The notes under the pieces are model-generated. The model searched no databases. It was given only the letters and a program-made list of their open reading frames with translations, and was not told where the DNA came from. Shown here one piece after another: positions 17,814 to 27,745 of a stretch of DNA of 64,000 nucleotides; position 1 is the first letter of the stretch; each line of letters begins with the position of its first letter. Both the position numbers and the translations under genes were made by a program. Source of the stretch: Variovorax sp. OAS795 (GTDB lineage: Bacteria > Pseudomonadota > Gammaproteobacteria > Burkholderiales > Burkholderiaceae_C); the NCBI RefSeq assembly GCF_040546685.1, contig NZ_JBEPOH010000001.1:1-64000 (forward strand), in the 5' to 3' direction.

Positions 17814-17901
17814 GGGTACACATTCAAGTAAATAAACACCGGTGTGACAGCGATGCGACAACCCTTCTTGAAACTGGCGCGTTGATTGCTATCTAAGCCC
17901 C

Positions 17902-18213
17902 ATGAACGCCATCGACATCCTCACAGGCCCCGCAATGAACATGCTCTATGACTCGGAGTCCTTCGTCGTCGTGCACGTGCAGCCCAACGAAAGCGACACA
18001 CCCGCGCAACCCAATGTGCCGATTCTGGAACGCCACGGCTTCGAGATCGTCGACAAGCGCTCCGGCAAGGAGGTCTACCTCGACGGCTCCTGGGCCGAGC
18101 TGTTCCAGCAGCAGATTGCCGCCTGGCAGCTCAACACGCCCACGCAGGAAGAAGTCGAGGACACGCTCGAGGGCTATGCCGAGCTGGCCCACACGCCCGT
18201 TCTGGTGCACTGA
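17902..18213 (+). CDS. DUF3567 family protein
   Basis: A 103-residue acidic protein of the DUF3567 family, restricted mostly to beta-proteobacteria. Recognisable segments are NMLYDSESFVVVHV, GFEIVDKRSGKEVYLDG and NTPTQEEVEDTLEGY. The internal Met at 17935 (MNMLYDSES) fits the usual family start, so the first 11 residues may not be translated. It is followed 18 bases later by a clear terminator. Function is unknown. Confidence 0.85.
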   Translation: MNAIDILTGPAMNMLYDSESFVVVHVQPNESDTPAQPNVPILERHGFEIVDKRSGKEVYLDGSWAELFQQQIAAWQLNTPTQEEVEDTLEGYAELAHTPVLVH

Positions 18214-18231
18214 AGACGCGCCGAGCGCCGC

Positions 18232-18258
18232 AAAAAGCGCCTGAGGGGCGCTTTTTTT
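18232..18258 (+). terminator. intrinsic terminator after DUF3567 gene
   Basis: AAAAAGCGCC and GGCGCTTTTT form a ten-base-pair stem around a five-base loop, continuing into a run of seven T. It lies just after the DUF3567 stop and just before the convergent AbrB-type gene, and may serve both strands. Confidence 0.9.
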
Positions 18259-18280
18259 GTGTCTTTTCAGGCGCGGCGGG

Positions 18281-19342
18281 TCATTTCCGTCCGTAGATCC
18301 AGCGGTACATCGGCCCGACCAGCAACAGCACCGCCACCAGGCGGCAGACCTGGAACGCCGTCACCACGGGCACGCCCAGCTGCAGCACCTTGGCCGTGAT
18401 CGACATTTCCGCGATGCCACCCGGCGAAGTGGCCAGGATCATCGTGGCGGGATGCAGGCCGGCCGCCCGGGCCAGCAGCCAGGCGGCGCTCGCGCACAGC
18501 ACCAGCATGACGGCGGTGCCCAGCGCCACCGAGGCCAGCCAGCGCGGCGCCGTGTGCAGGAATTCGCGGCTGAAGCGCACGCCCAGGCTCACGGCAATCA
18601 CCAGCTGCGCGGCGTTCGACATCCAGGTCGGCACGGCCGAGAGCGGCTGGCCAGCGATGGTGAACCCCATCGCCACCACCAGCGGCCCCATGAACCAGGG
18701 GTTGGTGCGGCCCAGCGCACGCATCGCCAGGCCGCCGGCGCCCGTGGCCAGCGCCAGCAGCAAGAGCCCGCCCGCATTCACCTCGCGCACCATGGGCGGG
18801 TTGATTTCGATCCCGTGCAGGCCGCTCCACTGCATGGCGAACGGAATGGCGATAGTGACCACCACCAGCCGCAGGCTGTGCGCCGCAGCCACCAGGTCGG
18901 TGCGCGCACCGGCCGATTCGGACAGCAGCGTCATCTCGGAAGCGCCGCCGATGGCGCCTGCGAAGTAAGTCGTCGCCCTCATGGACCTTGCCGGCACATG
19001 CGGCATGCGCCTGGCGTGCAGCCGGTGCAGCCAGCGCCCGAAGCCGCAGCCCAGCAGCAGGGCCCAGGCAATGGCGATTGCAATCGCCCACCAGACGCCG
19101 GCCACCAGCGCGACCACCTGCGGCGTGAAATAAAGGCCGAGGGCTGTGCCGATGGTCCATTGGCCGGCGTTGCGCAGCGGCGTGTGGCTGGCCGTCGGCG
19201 CGCCCGCGATCGACGCCAGCGAGACCGCGAGCAGCGGACCGATCATCCACGGCAGGGGCGTGCGCAGCGCAAGGCAGAGCGATGCGGCGGCGAGTGCAAG
19301 CAACAGCGTGGCCAGCACGCGAACCGGAAAGCGGAAAGACAC
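18281..19342 (-). CDS. AbrB family (PF05145-type) membrane protein
   Basis: An integral membrane protein of about 350 residues, built as two similar halves each with several membrane helices, as in the membrane AbrB (AbrB duplication) family. Motifs include TPLPWMIGPLLAVSLAS, repeated as TNPWFMGPLVVAMG, and two family Gly-rich loops, GAIGGASEMTLL and SPGGIAEMS. There is no ATG near the expected N-terminus. I chose the GTG at 19342; a GTG at 19318 is the alternative. Members are called putative regulators of ammonia monooxygenase, but transport or membrane sensing is more likely. It is divergent from the ChaN gene. Confidence 0.8.
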   Translation of the reverse strand: MSFRFPVRVLATLLLALAAASLCLALRTPLPWMIGPLLAVSLASIAGAPTASHTPLRNAGQWTIGTALGLYFTPQVVALVAGVWWAIAIAIAWALLLGCGFGRWLHRLHARRMPHVPARSMRATTYFAGAIGGASEMTLLSESAGARTDLVAAAHSLRLVVVTIAIPFAMQWSGLHGIEINPPMVREVNAGGLLLLALATGAGGLAMRALGRTNPWFMGPLVVAMGFTIAGQPLSAVPTWMSNAAQLVIAVSLGVRFSREFLHTAPRWLASVALGTAVMLVLCASAAWLLARAAGLHPATMILATSPGGIAEMSITAKVLQLGVPVVTAFQVCRLVAVLLLVGPMYRWIYGRK

Positions 19343-19402
19343 CACAGGAAAAAGCGGAAATGGACGGCACGGCGTGCGGGCGCCAACGCATAGTATGGCG
19401 CG

Positions 19403-20248
19403 ATGCGATGCCACCCCACCCCCGCGCGGGCCACCCGTTTGCCGTTGTCCCTGTTCGCGGTCGTGGCCACGGCCATTGCCCTGGCGGGTTGCTCCGCCTT
19501 CCTCGACGGCCCCGACGCCCCCGTGGCGCGCCGTGCCGCGAGGCTGCTGCCCGCGGATGCACTGCTCCTCGGCGAGCAGCACGACGCCCCGGAGCACCAG
19601 GCCCTGGAGCGGGAAACCGTCGAGGCGCTCGCCGCCAAGGGCAAGCTGGCGGCCCTGCTGCTCGAGATGGCCGAGGAAGGCCACAGCACCGCCCGCCTCG
19701 ACAGCGCCGCCACCGACGCCCAGGTCCAGGCCGCGCTCGGCTGGAACGACAAGGCCTGGCCTTGGCAAAGCTACGGGCCGGTCGTGATGGCCGCGGTGCG
19801 CGCCGGCGTGCCGGTGATCGGCGCCAACCTGCCGCGCGCACGGATGAAGAACGCCATGACCGACGTCTCGCTCGACGTGCAGCTCAATGGCGAGGCCTAC
19901 ACCGCGCAGCAGGACGCCGTGCGGGAGGGCCACTGCAAGCTCTTGCCCGAACCCCAGATCGTGCCGATGACACGCATCCAGGTGGGGCGCGACCGCGCCA
20001 TGGCGCAGGCCATCGTCAAGGCGCGCCAGCCGGGCAAGACGGTGCTGCTGGTCACTGGCGCAGGCCATGCCACCAAGGTGCTGGGCGTGCCGCAGCACCT
20101 GCCCACCGACGTGTCGGTCAAGGCCGTGCGGCTGCAGGCCGGCGAATCACCGGACGAGAAAGCAGAAAACAGGCGTGCGTACGACGCCGTGTGGCGCACG
20201 CCCCCGCTGCCGCCGAAGGACTATTGCGCGGACATGCGCACCAGGTAG
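19403..20248 (+). CDS. ChaN family lipoprotein (haem-binding fold)
   Basis: A 281-residue ChaN-like protein. The signal peptide ends in the lipobox LAGC at about residue 28-31, so the protein is probably anchored in the outer membrane. Core motifs are LLGEQHDAPEHQ, LLLEMAEEGH, GANLPRA and LLVTGAGHATKVLGVP. ChaN of Campylobacter binds two haem groups and associates with iron uptake; the motif HxxxxH near GEQHDAPEH is compatible. No haem receptor is adjacent. The stop is 17 bases from the convergent aminotransferase stop. Confidence 0.85.
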   Translation: MRCHPTPARATRLPLSLFAVVATAIALAGCSAFLDGPDAPVARRAARLLPADALLLGEQHDAPEHQALERETVEALAAKGKLAALLLEMAEEGHSTARLDSAATDAQVQAALGWNDKAWPWQSYGPVVMAAVRAGVPVIGANLPRARMKNAMTDVSLDVQLNGEAYTAQQDAVREGHCKLLPEPQIVPMTRIQVGRDRAMAQAIVKARQPGKTVLLVTGAGHATKVLGVPQHLPTDVSVKAVRLQAGESPDEKAENRRAYDAVWRTPPLPPKDYCADMRTR

Positions 20249-20264
20249 CCTCCCCCGCCGCGGC

Positions 20265-21599
<1,335 letters not shown>

Positions 21600-21667
21600 C
21601 GATTGCTCCTGCTTAACGCGCACTGGAAAAACGGCATTCTGGCACCCCTGCGACAATCGTGCCCCTC

Positions 21668-22525
21668 ATGACGACCACTACGCCCGCCTACATCCTGACC
21701 CTCTCCTGCCCCGACCGGACGGGCATCGTGCATGCCGTCTCGGGCTTCCTGCTCGAACGCGGCGGCAACATCGAGGAAGCCGCCCAGTACAACGACCACG
21801 ACACGGGCCTGTTCTTCATGCGCGTGCGCTTTGCCTGCAGCGACCACACCGAGGCGGCGCTGCGCGAGCAGCTCGCGGCCTTCGGCGCCGGATTCGGCAT
21901 GAACCTGCAGCTGCACGCCGCGGCCGAGCCGATGAAGACCGTGATCCTGGTCAGCAAGGAAGGCCATTGCCTCAACGACCTGCTGTTCCGCTGGAAGAGC
22001 GGGCTGCTGGCCATCGACGTGCGCGCCATCATCTCGAACCACCGCGATTTCTACCAGCTGGCGGCGAGCTACAACGTGCCTTTCCATCACATTCCCGTGA
22101 CGGCGGCCACCAAGGCGCAGGCCGAAGCAAAGCAGCTGGAGATCATCGAGGCCGAGGGCGCCGAGCTCGTGGTGCTCGCGCGCTACATGCAGATCCTGAG
22201 CAACGACCTGTGCAAGAGCCTGTCAGGCCGCGCGATCAACATCCATCATTCGTTCCTGCCGAGCTTCAAGGGCGCGAAGCCCTATTACCAGGCGCACGAC
22301 CGCGGCGTGAAGCTGATCGGCGCCACCGCGCACTACGTCACGGCGGACCTGGACGAAGGCCCGATCATCGAGCAGGACGTGGCGCGCGCAGACCATACCG
22401 ACACGGTCGAAGACCTCACGGCCCGCGGCCGCGACACCGAAAGCCAGGTGCTCGCGCGTGCCGTGAAGTGGCACAGCGAGCACCGCGTGTTGCTGAACGG
22501 GCACCGCACCGTCGTGTTCCGATAG
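21668..22525 (+). CDS. purU: formyltetrahydrofolate deformylase
   Basis: A 285-residue PurU. The N-terminal ACT domain (about 6-85, opening YILTLSCPDRTGIVHAVSGF) is followed by a formyltransferase-like domain (about 90-285) with VSKEGHCLNDLL, INIHHSFLPSFKGA and GATAHYVTADLDEGPIIEQD. The catalytic Asn-equivalent, His and Asp positions are visible in those segments. It hydrolyses 10-formyltetrahydrofolate to formate and tetrahydrofolate, balancing one-carbon pools. The ATG at 21668 is preferred to the GTG nine bases upstream because ACT domains of PurU start close to it. Confidence 0.95.
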   Translation: MTTTTPAYILTLSCPDRTGIVHAVSGFLLERGGNIEEAAQYNDHDTGLFFMRVRFACSDHTEAALREQLAAFGAGFGMNLQLHAAAEPMKTVILVSKEGHCLNDLLFRWKSGLLAIDVRAIISNHRDFYQLAASYNVPFHHIPVTAATKAQAEAKQLEIIEAEGAELVVLARYMQILSNDLCKSLSGRAINIHHSFLPSFKGAKPYYQAHDRGVKLIGATAHYVTADLDEGPIIEQDVARADHTDTVEDLTARGRDTESQVLARAVKWHSEHRVLLNGHRTVVFR

Positions 22526-22543
22526 CGCGGCGCCCTCTCTCAA

Positions 22544-22921
22544 TCAGTTGCGGTTGGGATTGTCCGGGCGGCGGTCGTAGCGGTTCGGCACGCCGTCGCG
22601 GTCACGGTCCCATTCGCCGCGGCGGTATTCCCAGCGGCCGTCGCGTTCGCGCCATTCGGGCGCACGGTAGGCATAGCCCGGGCGGGCACGCACATACATG
22701 CCCCTGACCCACACGTGGCGCCCACCACGCCATTCATAGTGGCCCGGCGCCCAGACGTAGCCCCGGCGCGGCGGCGGCACACGCTCCGAACGCGGGGGCG
22801 GCGGCGGCGTCTCGACGATCACGGCGCGCTGTGCATGCGCGGTGGTCGGCAGCGTGAGTGCGCCGCCCACGGAAAGCAGCGAAGCTGCGCCGATGGCCAA
22901 GGTGATTGCGACTTTTTTCAT
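22544..22921 (-). CDS. small periplasmic YXWGXW/WXXGXW-repeat-like protein
   Basis: A 125-residue exported protein. The signal peptide ends at TTAHAQ, a Pro-run (ETPPPPPRSERVPPPR) follows, then aromatic/basic repeats of the kind GYVWAPGHYEWRGGRHVWV and a highly charged tail rich in Arg, Asp and Asn (WDRDRDGVPNRYDRRPDNP). The tail 'DRDGVPNRYD' resembles a calcium-binding Asp-rich loop of the thrombospondin type 3 kind. The pattern is that of the WXXGXW/BcpO-related proteins common in Burkholderiales. Function is unknown. The frame is open 66 bases upstream, but only the ATG at 22921 gives a clean signal peptide. Confidence 0.75.
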   Translation of the reverse strand: MKKVAITLAIGAASLLSVGGALTLPTTAHAQRAVIVETPPPPPRSERVPPPRRGYVWAPGHYEWRGGRHVWVRGMYVRARPGYAYRAPEWRERDGRWEYRRGEWDRDRDGVPNRYDRRPDNPNRN

Positions 22922-23040
22922 GGGTGTCCCCTCATGAGTGGTTGGAGCCTTCATGCTGCCGGGCCCATGTGAAGCGCCTGTAAGCACTTAGCGGGACTTT
23001 GTGTAGAGGTGTTTCGCCCAAACGACAACTTTGTCAGCAC

Positions 23041-24363
23041 TCACTCTTGCAACTCGCGCAGATCGACGGCCGAAGCCATGGCGGCATGGCCCGCCTTGTT
23101 GGGGTGCAGGTGGTCGCCGTTGTCGTACAGCGGGTTCAGCGCCGCGGGATCGGCCGGGTTGCGCAGCACGGCGTCGAAATCGATCACGCCATCCACGTCC
23201 TGCCGGCTGCGGATCCAGCGGTTGACCTCGCCGCGCATGGTTTCGGAGGCTTCGTTCCAGTACGGCGTGTCCTTGAACGGCGGCACGGTGCCGAGCAGCA
23301 CTTTCACGCCCTTGGCACGGGCCTGCTTGACCAGCTGCTGCAGGCCTTCGGTGATGCGCTGCGCGGTCGCCACCTCGTGTTCCGGCGTGGGACGTCCCGG
23401 CAGGCCGACGAACACGTTGCGGCCGATGTCGTTGGTGCCGAGCAGCACGATCACGTGCGTCACGCCCGATTGCCCCAGCGCATCGCGTGCGAAGCGCGAG
23501 AGGCCGTTGGGACCGATGCCATCGACCAGCAGCCGGTTGCCGCCGATGCCCGCGTTGAGCACCGACACCGGCTTCGCCGCGGGACTGTTGCGCAGCCGCG
23601 TGGCAAGCAGATCGGGGTACGAACCGTCGCCCGCTTCGCCGCCGCCCGCGGTGATCGAATCGCCGAACGCGACCACCGCACGCGTCGGCTGCGAGGTCAT
23701 CACGTCCAGGCCCGTCACGACGTGATTCAGCGCCAGCGGCTCGGCACCCGGCAGCGTGCCGGCGGCAACGGCGTTGCCGCCGGCGAGCCAGGTCGCGTCG
23801 GGTGCCTGCAGGTGAACGGTGGCAAAAGGCACCGGCCGATCGAAGAAGGCGCTCACCGCCACGGCCTGCCCCGGCTCGACCTTCAGGTCGGCGCCGTCGC
23901 TCCAGACTTCCGCACCCGGCGCCACCACCGCGCTCGCGCGCCCGCCGAAGCGCAGCACGCGCAGCGTCGACGGAGAGATCGCGCCGCCGCCGGTGGCGTG
24001 CGCCACGCTCGCGGCGGCAACGCGCAGCGGCGTCTTGCCGAAGCGGTTGGAGAAGCGGATGCGCACCCGCTCACCGCCGAGCGCGGGCTCGAATTGCTGG
24101 CGCACCGTCTGGCCGCGAAAGGCGTCACCGCCGGGCCGGGGCGCCGCGGCCTTGAGAAGCGGATTCGCACTCAGCTCGCGGAAGTCCACCGGCGCGGCGG
24201 CCCACCCTGCAACCCATCGCGCCTCGGCAGGCTGGCGCGCACGCGTGGGCTGGACGGCCTGCACCGCAACCGCGGCGGCCAGCAGCAGCAAGCCCACCGC
24301 GGCCACGCCATGCCGCAACACGACCCGGCGGAAAACGGACACCCAATGCGAACCCAGATTCAT
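23041..24363 (-). CDS. SGNH/GDSL hydrolase (esterase), exported
   Basis: A 440-residue hydrolase with an N-terminal membrane or signal segment (about 18-38). An accessory beta domain covers about 45-215, and the catalytic SGNH domain about 225-440. The four blocks are visible: AFGDSIT (Ser), the block II Gly in AGIGGNR, LLGTNDIG (Asn), and DHLHPNKAG (Asp and His). The arrangement matches exported GDSL esterases acting on carbohydrate acetyl groups or plant-derived esters. It is 65 bases downstream of the carboxylase gene on the same strand, separated by a small hairpin. Confidence 0.88.
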   Translation of the reverse strand: MNLGSHWVSVFRRVVLRHGVAAVGLLLLAAAVAVQAVQPTRARQPAEARWVAGWAAAPVDFRELSANPLLKAAAPRPGGDAFRGQTVRQQFEPALGGERVRIRFSNRFGKTPLRVAAASVAHATGGGAISPSTLRVLRFGGRASAVVAPGAEVWSDGADLKVEPGQAVAVSAFFDRPVPFATVHLQAPDATWLAGGNAVAAGTLPGAEPLALNHVVTGLDVMTSQPTRAVVAFGDSITAGGGEAGDGSYPDLLATRLRNSPAAKPVSVLNAGIGGNRLLVDGIGPNGLSRFARDALGQSGVTHVIVLLGTNDIGRNVFVGLPGRPTPEHEVATAQRITEGLQQLVKQARAKGVKVLLGTVPPFKDTPYWNEASETMRGEVNRWIRSRQDVDGVIDFDAVLRNPADPAALNPLYDNGDHLHPNKAGHAAMASAVDLRELQE

Positions 24364-24399
24364 GCGCGCAAAGCGGTCCAGTTTACGGAGCCGCCTTGC

Positions 24400-24416
24400 C
24401 CTCGCACGTTGCGAGG
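24400..24416. other. 7-bp perfect hairpin between carboxylase and SGNH hydrolase genes
   Basis: CCTCGCA and TGCGAGG flank a three-base loop (CGT) in the 65-base gap downstream of the carboxylase stop. It may attenuate transcription or be an operator for the hydrolase gene. No T-run follows on the minus strand, so it is at best a weak or Rho-assisted terminator. Confidence 0.35.
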
Positions 24417-24428
24417 TCTACGGCGTGG

Positions 24429-27400
24429 TTACCAAGTGTCTACATAGGGCAAGGCCGCTTGCGCCGGGCGCGCCGCGGACGCGAGCCCGCGCACCAGCCA
24501 GGTGCGCGTGTCGGCGGGATCGATCACTGCATCGATCTCGAGCGTCTGTGCCATGTGGATCGCCTCGCCGTTGGCGTACTGCTGCGCCACGAGCGCCTTG
24601 AACAACGCATCGCGCTCGGCGCCTTCGGGCACGGCGGCCAGCTCCTTGCGATAGCCCAGGCGCACCGCGCCCTCGAGTCCCATGGCGCCGAATTCACCCG
24701 TGGGCCAGGCCACGGTGAAGACCGGTGCATCGAAGCCGCCGGCCGTCATGGCCTGCGCCCCCAGGCCGTAGCCCTTGCGCAGCACCACGGCAAAGAAGGG
24801 CACGCGCAGATGAGAGGCCACCATGAACATGCGGCACACATGGCGCACCTGCGCCTCGGCTTCGATCTCCGGCCCCACCATGAAGCCCGGCGTGTCGCAC
24901 AGCGAGACGATCGGCAGCGCGTGCGCATTGCACAGCTGCATGAAGCGCGCGGCCTTGTCGGCGGCATCCACGTCGATCGCGCCGCCCAGGTGATGCGGGT
25001 TGCTGGCCATCAGCCCCACCGGCTTGCCCTCGATGCGCGCCAGCGCCGTGACGATGCCGGCGCCGAAGCCGGCGCGCAGTTCGAGCATCGAGCCGGTGTC
25101 GGCCACGCCGCGCATCGCGGCGCGCACGTCGTACACGCGCAGCCGGTTCTCCGGCACCACATGGCGCAGCTTGCGCGGGTCGGCGCACTCCCAATCGGAA
25201 ACCGGCCCCTGGAAGTACGACAGGTATTGCTTCGCGGCAGCCACCGCGGCGGCTTCGTCCTCGACCAGGATGTCGATCACGCCGTTGCGCGACTGCACGC
25301 TGCTCGGCCCGATCTGCTCGGGCGCGAAGGTGCCGAGCCCGCCGCCCTCGATCATCGCGGGCCCGCTCATGCCGATGTTGCTGCCCCGGGTGGCGATGAT
25401 CACGTCGGCGCAGCCCAGCAGCGCCGCGTTGCCCGCGAAGCAGCGGCCATGCACGATGCCCACCACCGGCACCTTGCCCGACAGCGCGGCAAACTGGCTG
25501 AAGGTGTGGTTGTTGAGCCCCGCGACGATCGGCATGTCGGTGTCGCCCGGCCGCCCGCCGCCACCCTCGGCGAACAGCACCACCGGCAGCTTCAGCTGGT
25601 GCGCCACCGCCAGCAGCCGGTCGGTCTTGTGGTGGTTGCGCATGCCCTGCGTACCGGCCAGCACGGTGTAGTCGTAGGCCAGCACGGCGCAGCGCGACAC
25701 CTCGGGGCCGAACTCTTTCGCGTTGATGCTGCCGAGGCCCGTGACCATGCCGTCGGCCGGCGTGTTGGCGATCAGGTCCTCGAGCGTGCGGCGCCGCGTC
25801 TGCGCCGCAATGGCCAGCGCGCCGTACTCGATGAAGTTGCCCGGGTCCGATGCGGTGTCGCACAGGTCGGCGATGTTCTCGCGCGCGGTGCGCCCGCCCT
25901 GCCCGTGCCGCTTGGCCACGGCCGCGCCGCGGTTGTCATCGAGCGTGAAGGCATGGCGGTCGATCACCTTCTGCAGGTCGGGGCGGACAGTGTCGAGGTC
26001 GTGCTCGGCGCGCGCCTCGGCTTGCACCGCCTGCGCGTCGACGGGCGCCAGGCGCACCAGCGACTGGCCCTCCACGAGGTAGTCGCCCGGCTCGGCCAGC
26101 AGCGCGACCACCCTGCCGGCCGTGGGCGCGTGCAGCAGGTGCTCCATCTTCATGGCCTCGAGCACGCCGAGCTGCGCACCGGCCGGCAGCACGTCGCCCA
26201 CCGACACTTCGAACTGCACCAGCCTGGCCGGCATGGGTGCCTTGACGACGAGGTCGCCGTCCATCTCTTCGGAGGCGCCCGGCGCCTGTGCGCCTGCATC
26301 GGGAACCGGCGCGATCTTTTTCGGCCGCCTGCTTTCCAACGCGGCCGCCGCGGCCAGCAGATCGGCCAGGTGCGCCTCGACGAAGCGCGTGTGCACCGCC
26401 TGGCTCGCGAATTCGGGCCGCGCCGCAATGGCACGCAGCAGCGCCAGGTTGGTGGCGATGCCGTCGATGTGGCACTCGTCCAGCGCCCGCAGCGCGCGGC
26501 GCAATGCATCGGCAAAGTGGGGCGAGGGCGAATGCACGATCAGCTTGGCCAGCAAGGTGTCGTAGTGCGGCGAAGGCGCAAGCCCCGCATAGCCATGCGT
26601 GTCGACGCGCACGCCCGGTCCCGACGGCAGATCGAAGCGCGCGAGGGCGCCGCCCGAAGGCCGGGCATTGCCCTCTGCATCGAGCGTCTCCGCATTGATG
26701 CGCCATTGCAGCGCGAAGCCGCGCTGCGGCGCCGTGCGATCCGCCTCCACGCCCAAACCCGACAGGGTCTGTCCCGCGGCCACGGCGATCTGCAGCTGAA
26801 CCAGGTCGAGCCCGGTCACGGCTTCGGTCACGGTGTGCTCCACCTGCAGCCGCGGGTTGGCTTCGATGAAAACGAAGGGAAGCGTGGGCGACGCCGCATC
26901 GACGAGGAATTCGAACGTGCCCAGGCTGCGATAGCCGACGGCCTTGGCCATGCGCAGCGCCGCCTGCGTGACCCGCGCGCGCAGTGCCTCGGGCAACGAA
27001 GGGCTGGGCGCAATCTCCACCAGCTTCTGGAAGCGGCGCTGCAAGGTGCACTCGCGTTCGCCCAGGCTGGCCACCGCCTGTCCGTCGCCCAGCACCTGGA
27101 CCTCGATATGGCGCGCATTGCGCATCAGGCGCTCGACATACACGCCCTCGACCCCGAAGGCAGCCCGCGCTTCCGACATGCAGCGCGCATGCGCCTCAGG
27201 CAGCTCGCCCGCCTGCAGCACCGCGCGCATGCCGCGCCCGCCGCCGCCGCCGATCGCCTTGATCATCACGCCCGCGCCCTCCGCCTCCTGTTCGGCAAAA
27301 AAAGCCTGCGCCTCTGCGAGCGTCACCGCGCCCGCACTGCCGGGCATCACCGGCACGTCGCATTGCATGGCGAGTGCCCGCGCGCGCGCCTTGTCGCCGA

Positions 27401-27734
27401 ACAGCGCGAGCTGCTCGGCCGTCGGGCCGATGAAGACCAGGCCGGCGCCGGCGCAAGCCTGCGCAAAATCGGCGCGCTCGCTCAGGAAGCCGTAGCCGGG
27501 ATGCACCGCGTCGCAGCCCTGCGCGCGCGCAATGCCGACCAGGGCCGCGATGTCGAGGTATGCCGAGGGGCCCGTCGCATCGAGCGCCACCGCCGTATCG
27601 GCCAGCTGCGCATGCAGCGCAGCCGCGTCGTCGCGCGCATGCACCGCCACGCTGGCAATGCCCAGGTCGCGCAGCGCGCGCACCAGCCGCACGGCGATCT
27701 CGCCGCGGTTGGCAATCAGGATCTTGGAGAACAA
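24429..27734 (-). CDS. single-chain biotin-dependent acyl-CoA carboxylase (BC-BCCP-CT fusion)
   Basis: A protein of about 1101 residues that joins all three functions of an acyl-CoA carboxylase. Biotin carboxylase covers about 1-450, opening KILIANRGEIAVR, with ATP-grasp loop GGGGGRGMR and FIEANPRLQVEHTVTE. The biotin carrier follows, with EAMKMEH and the biotinylated Lys at about 529. The carboxyltransferase, alpha and beta halves joined, covers about 600-1101. Usually these are separate subunits. The start is a TTG at 27734 with AAAGG seven bases upstream, 12 bases after the ligase stop; no ATG fits. Translation is thus coupled to the acyl-CoA ligase. The acyl substrate is unknown; the ligase neighbour suggests degradation of an unusual organic acid. 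Confidence 0.9.
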   Translation of the reverse strand: MFSKILIANRGEIAVRLVRALRDLGIASVAVHARDDAAALHAQLADTAVALDATGPSAYLDIAALVGIARAQGCDAVHPGYGFLSERADFAQACAGAGLVFIGPTAEQLALFGDKARARALAMQCDVPVMPGSAGAVTLAEAQAFFAEQEAEGAGVMIKAIGGGGGRGMRAVLQAGELPEAHARCMSEARAAFGVEGVYVERLMRNARHIEVQVLGDGQAVASLGERECTLQRRFQKLVEIAPSPSLPEALRARVTQAALRMAKAVGYRSLGTFEFLVDAASPTLPFVFIEANPRLQVEHTVTEAVTGLDLVQLQIAVAAGQTLSGLGVEADRTAPQRGFALQWRINAETLDAEGNARPSGGALARFDLPSGPGVRVDTHGYAGLAPSPHYDTLLAKLIVHSPSPHFADALRRALRALDECHIDGIATNLALLRAIAARPEFASQAVHTRFVEAHLADLLAAAAALESRRPKKIAPVPDAGAQAPGASEEMDGDLVVKAPMPARLVQFEVSVGDVLPAGAQLGVLEAMKMEHLLHAPTAGRVVALLAEPGDYLVEGQSLVRLAPVDAQAVQAEARAEHDLDTVRPDLQKVIDRHAFTLDDNRGAAVAKRHGQGGRTARENIADLCDTASDPGNFIEYGALAIAAQTRRRTLEDLIANTPADGMVTGLGSINAKEFGPEVSRCAVLAYDYTVLAGTQGMRNHHKTDRLLAVAHQLKLPVVLFAEGGGGRPGDTDMPIVAGLNNHTFSQFAALSGKVPVVGIVHGRCFAGNAALLGCADVIIATRGSNIGMSGPAMIEGGGLGTFAPEQIGPSSVQSRNGVIDILVEDEAAAVAAAKQYLSYFQGPVSDWECADPRKLRHVVPENRLRVYDVRAAMRGVADTGSMLELRAGFGAGIVTALARIEGKPVGLMASNPHHLGGAIDVDAADKAARFMQLCNAHALPIVSLCDTPGFMVGPEIEAEAQVRHVCRMFMVASHLRVPFFAVVLRKGYGLGAQAMTAGGFDAPVFTVAWPTGEFGAMGLEGAVRLGYRKELAAVPEGAERDALFKALVAQQYANGEAIHMAQTLEIDAVIDPADTRTWLVRGLASAARPAQAALPYVDTW

Positions 27735-27745
27735 GAGAGCGCCTT

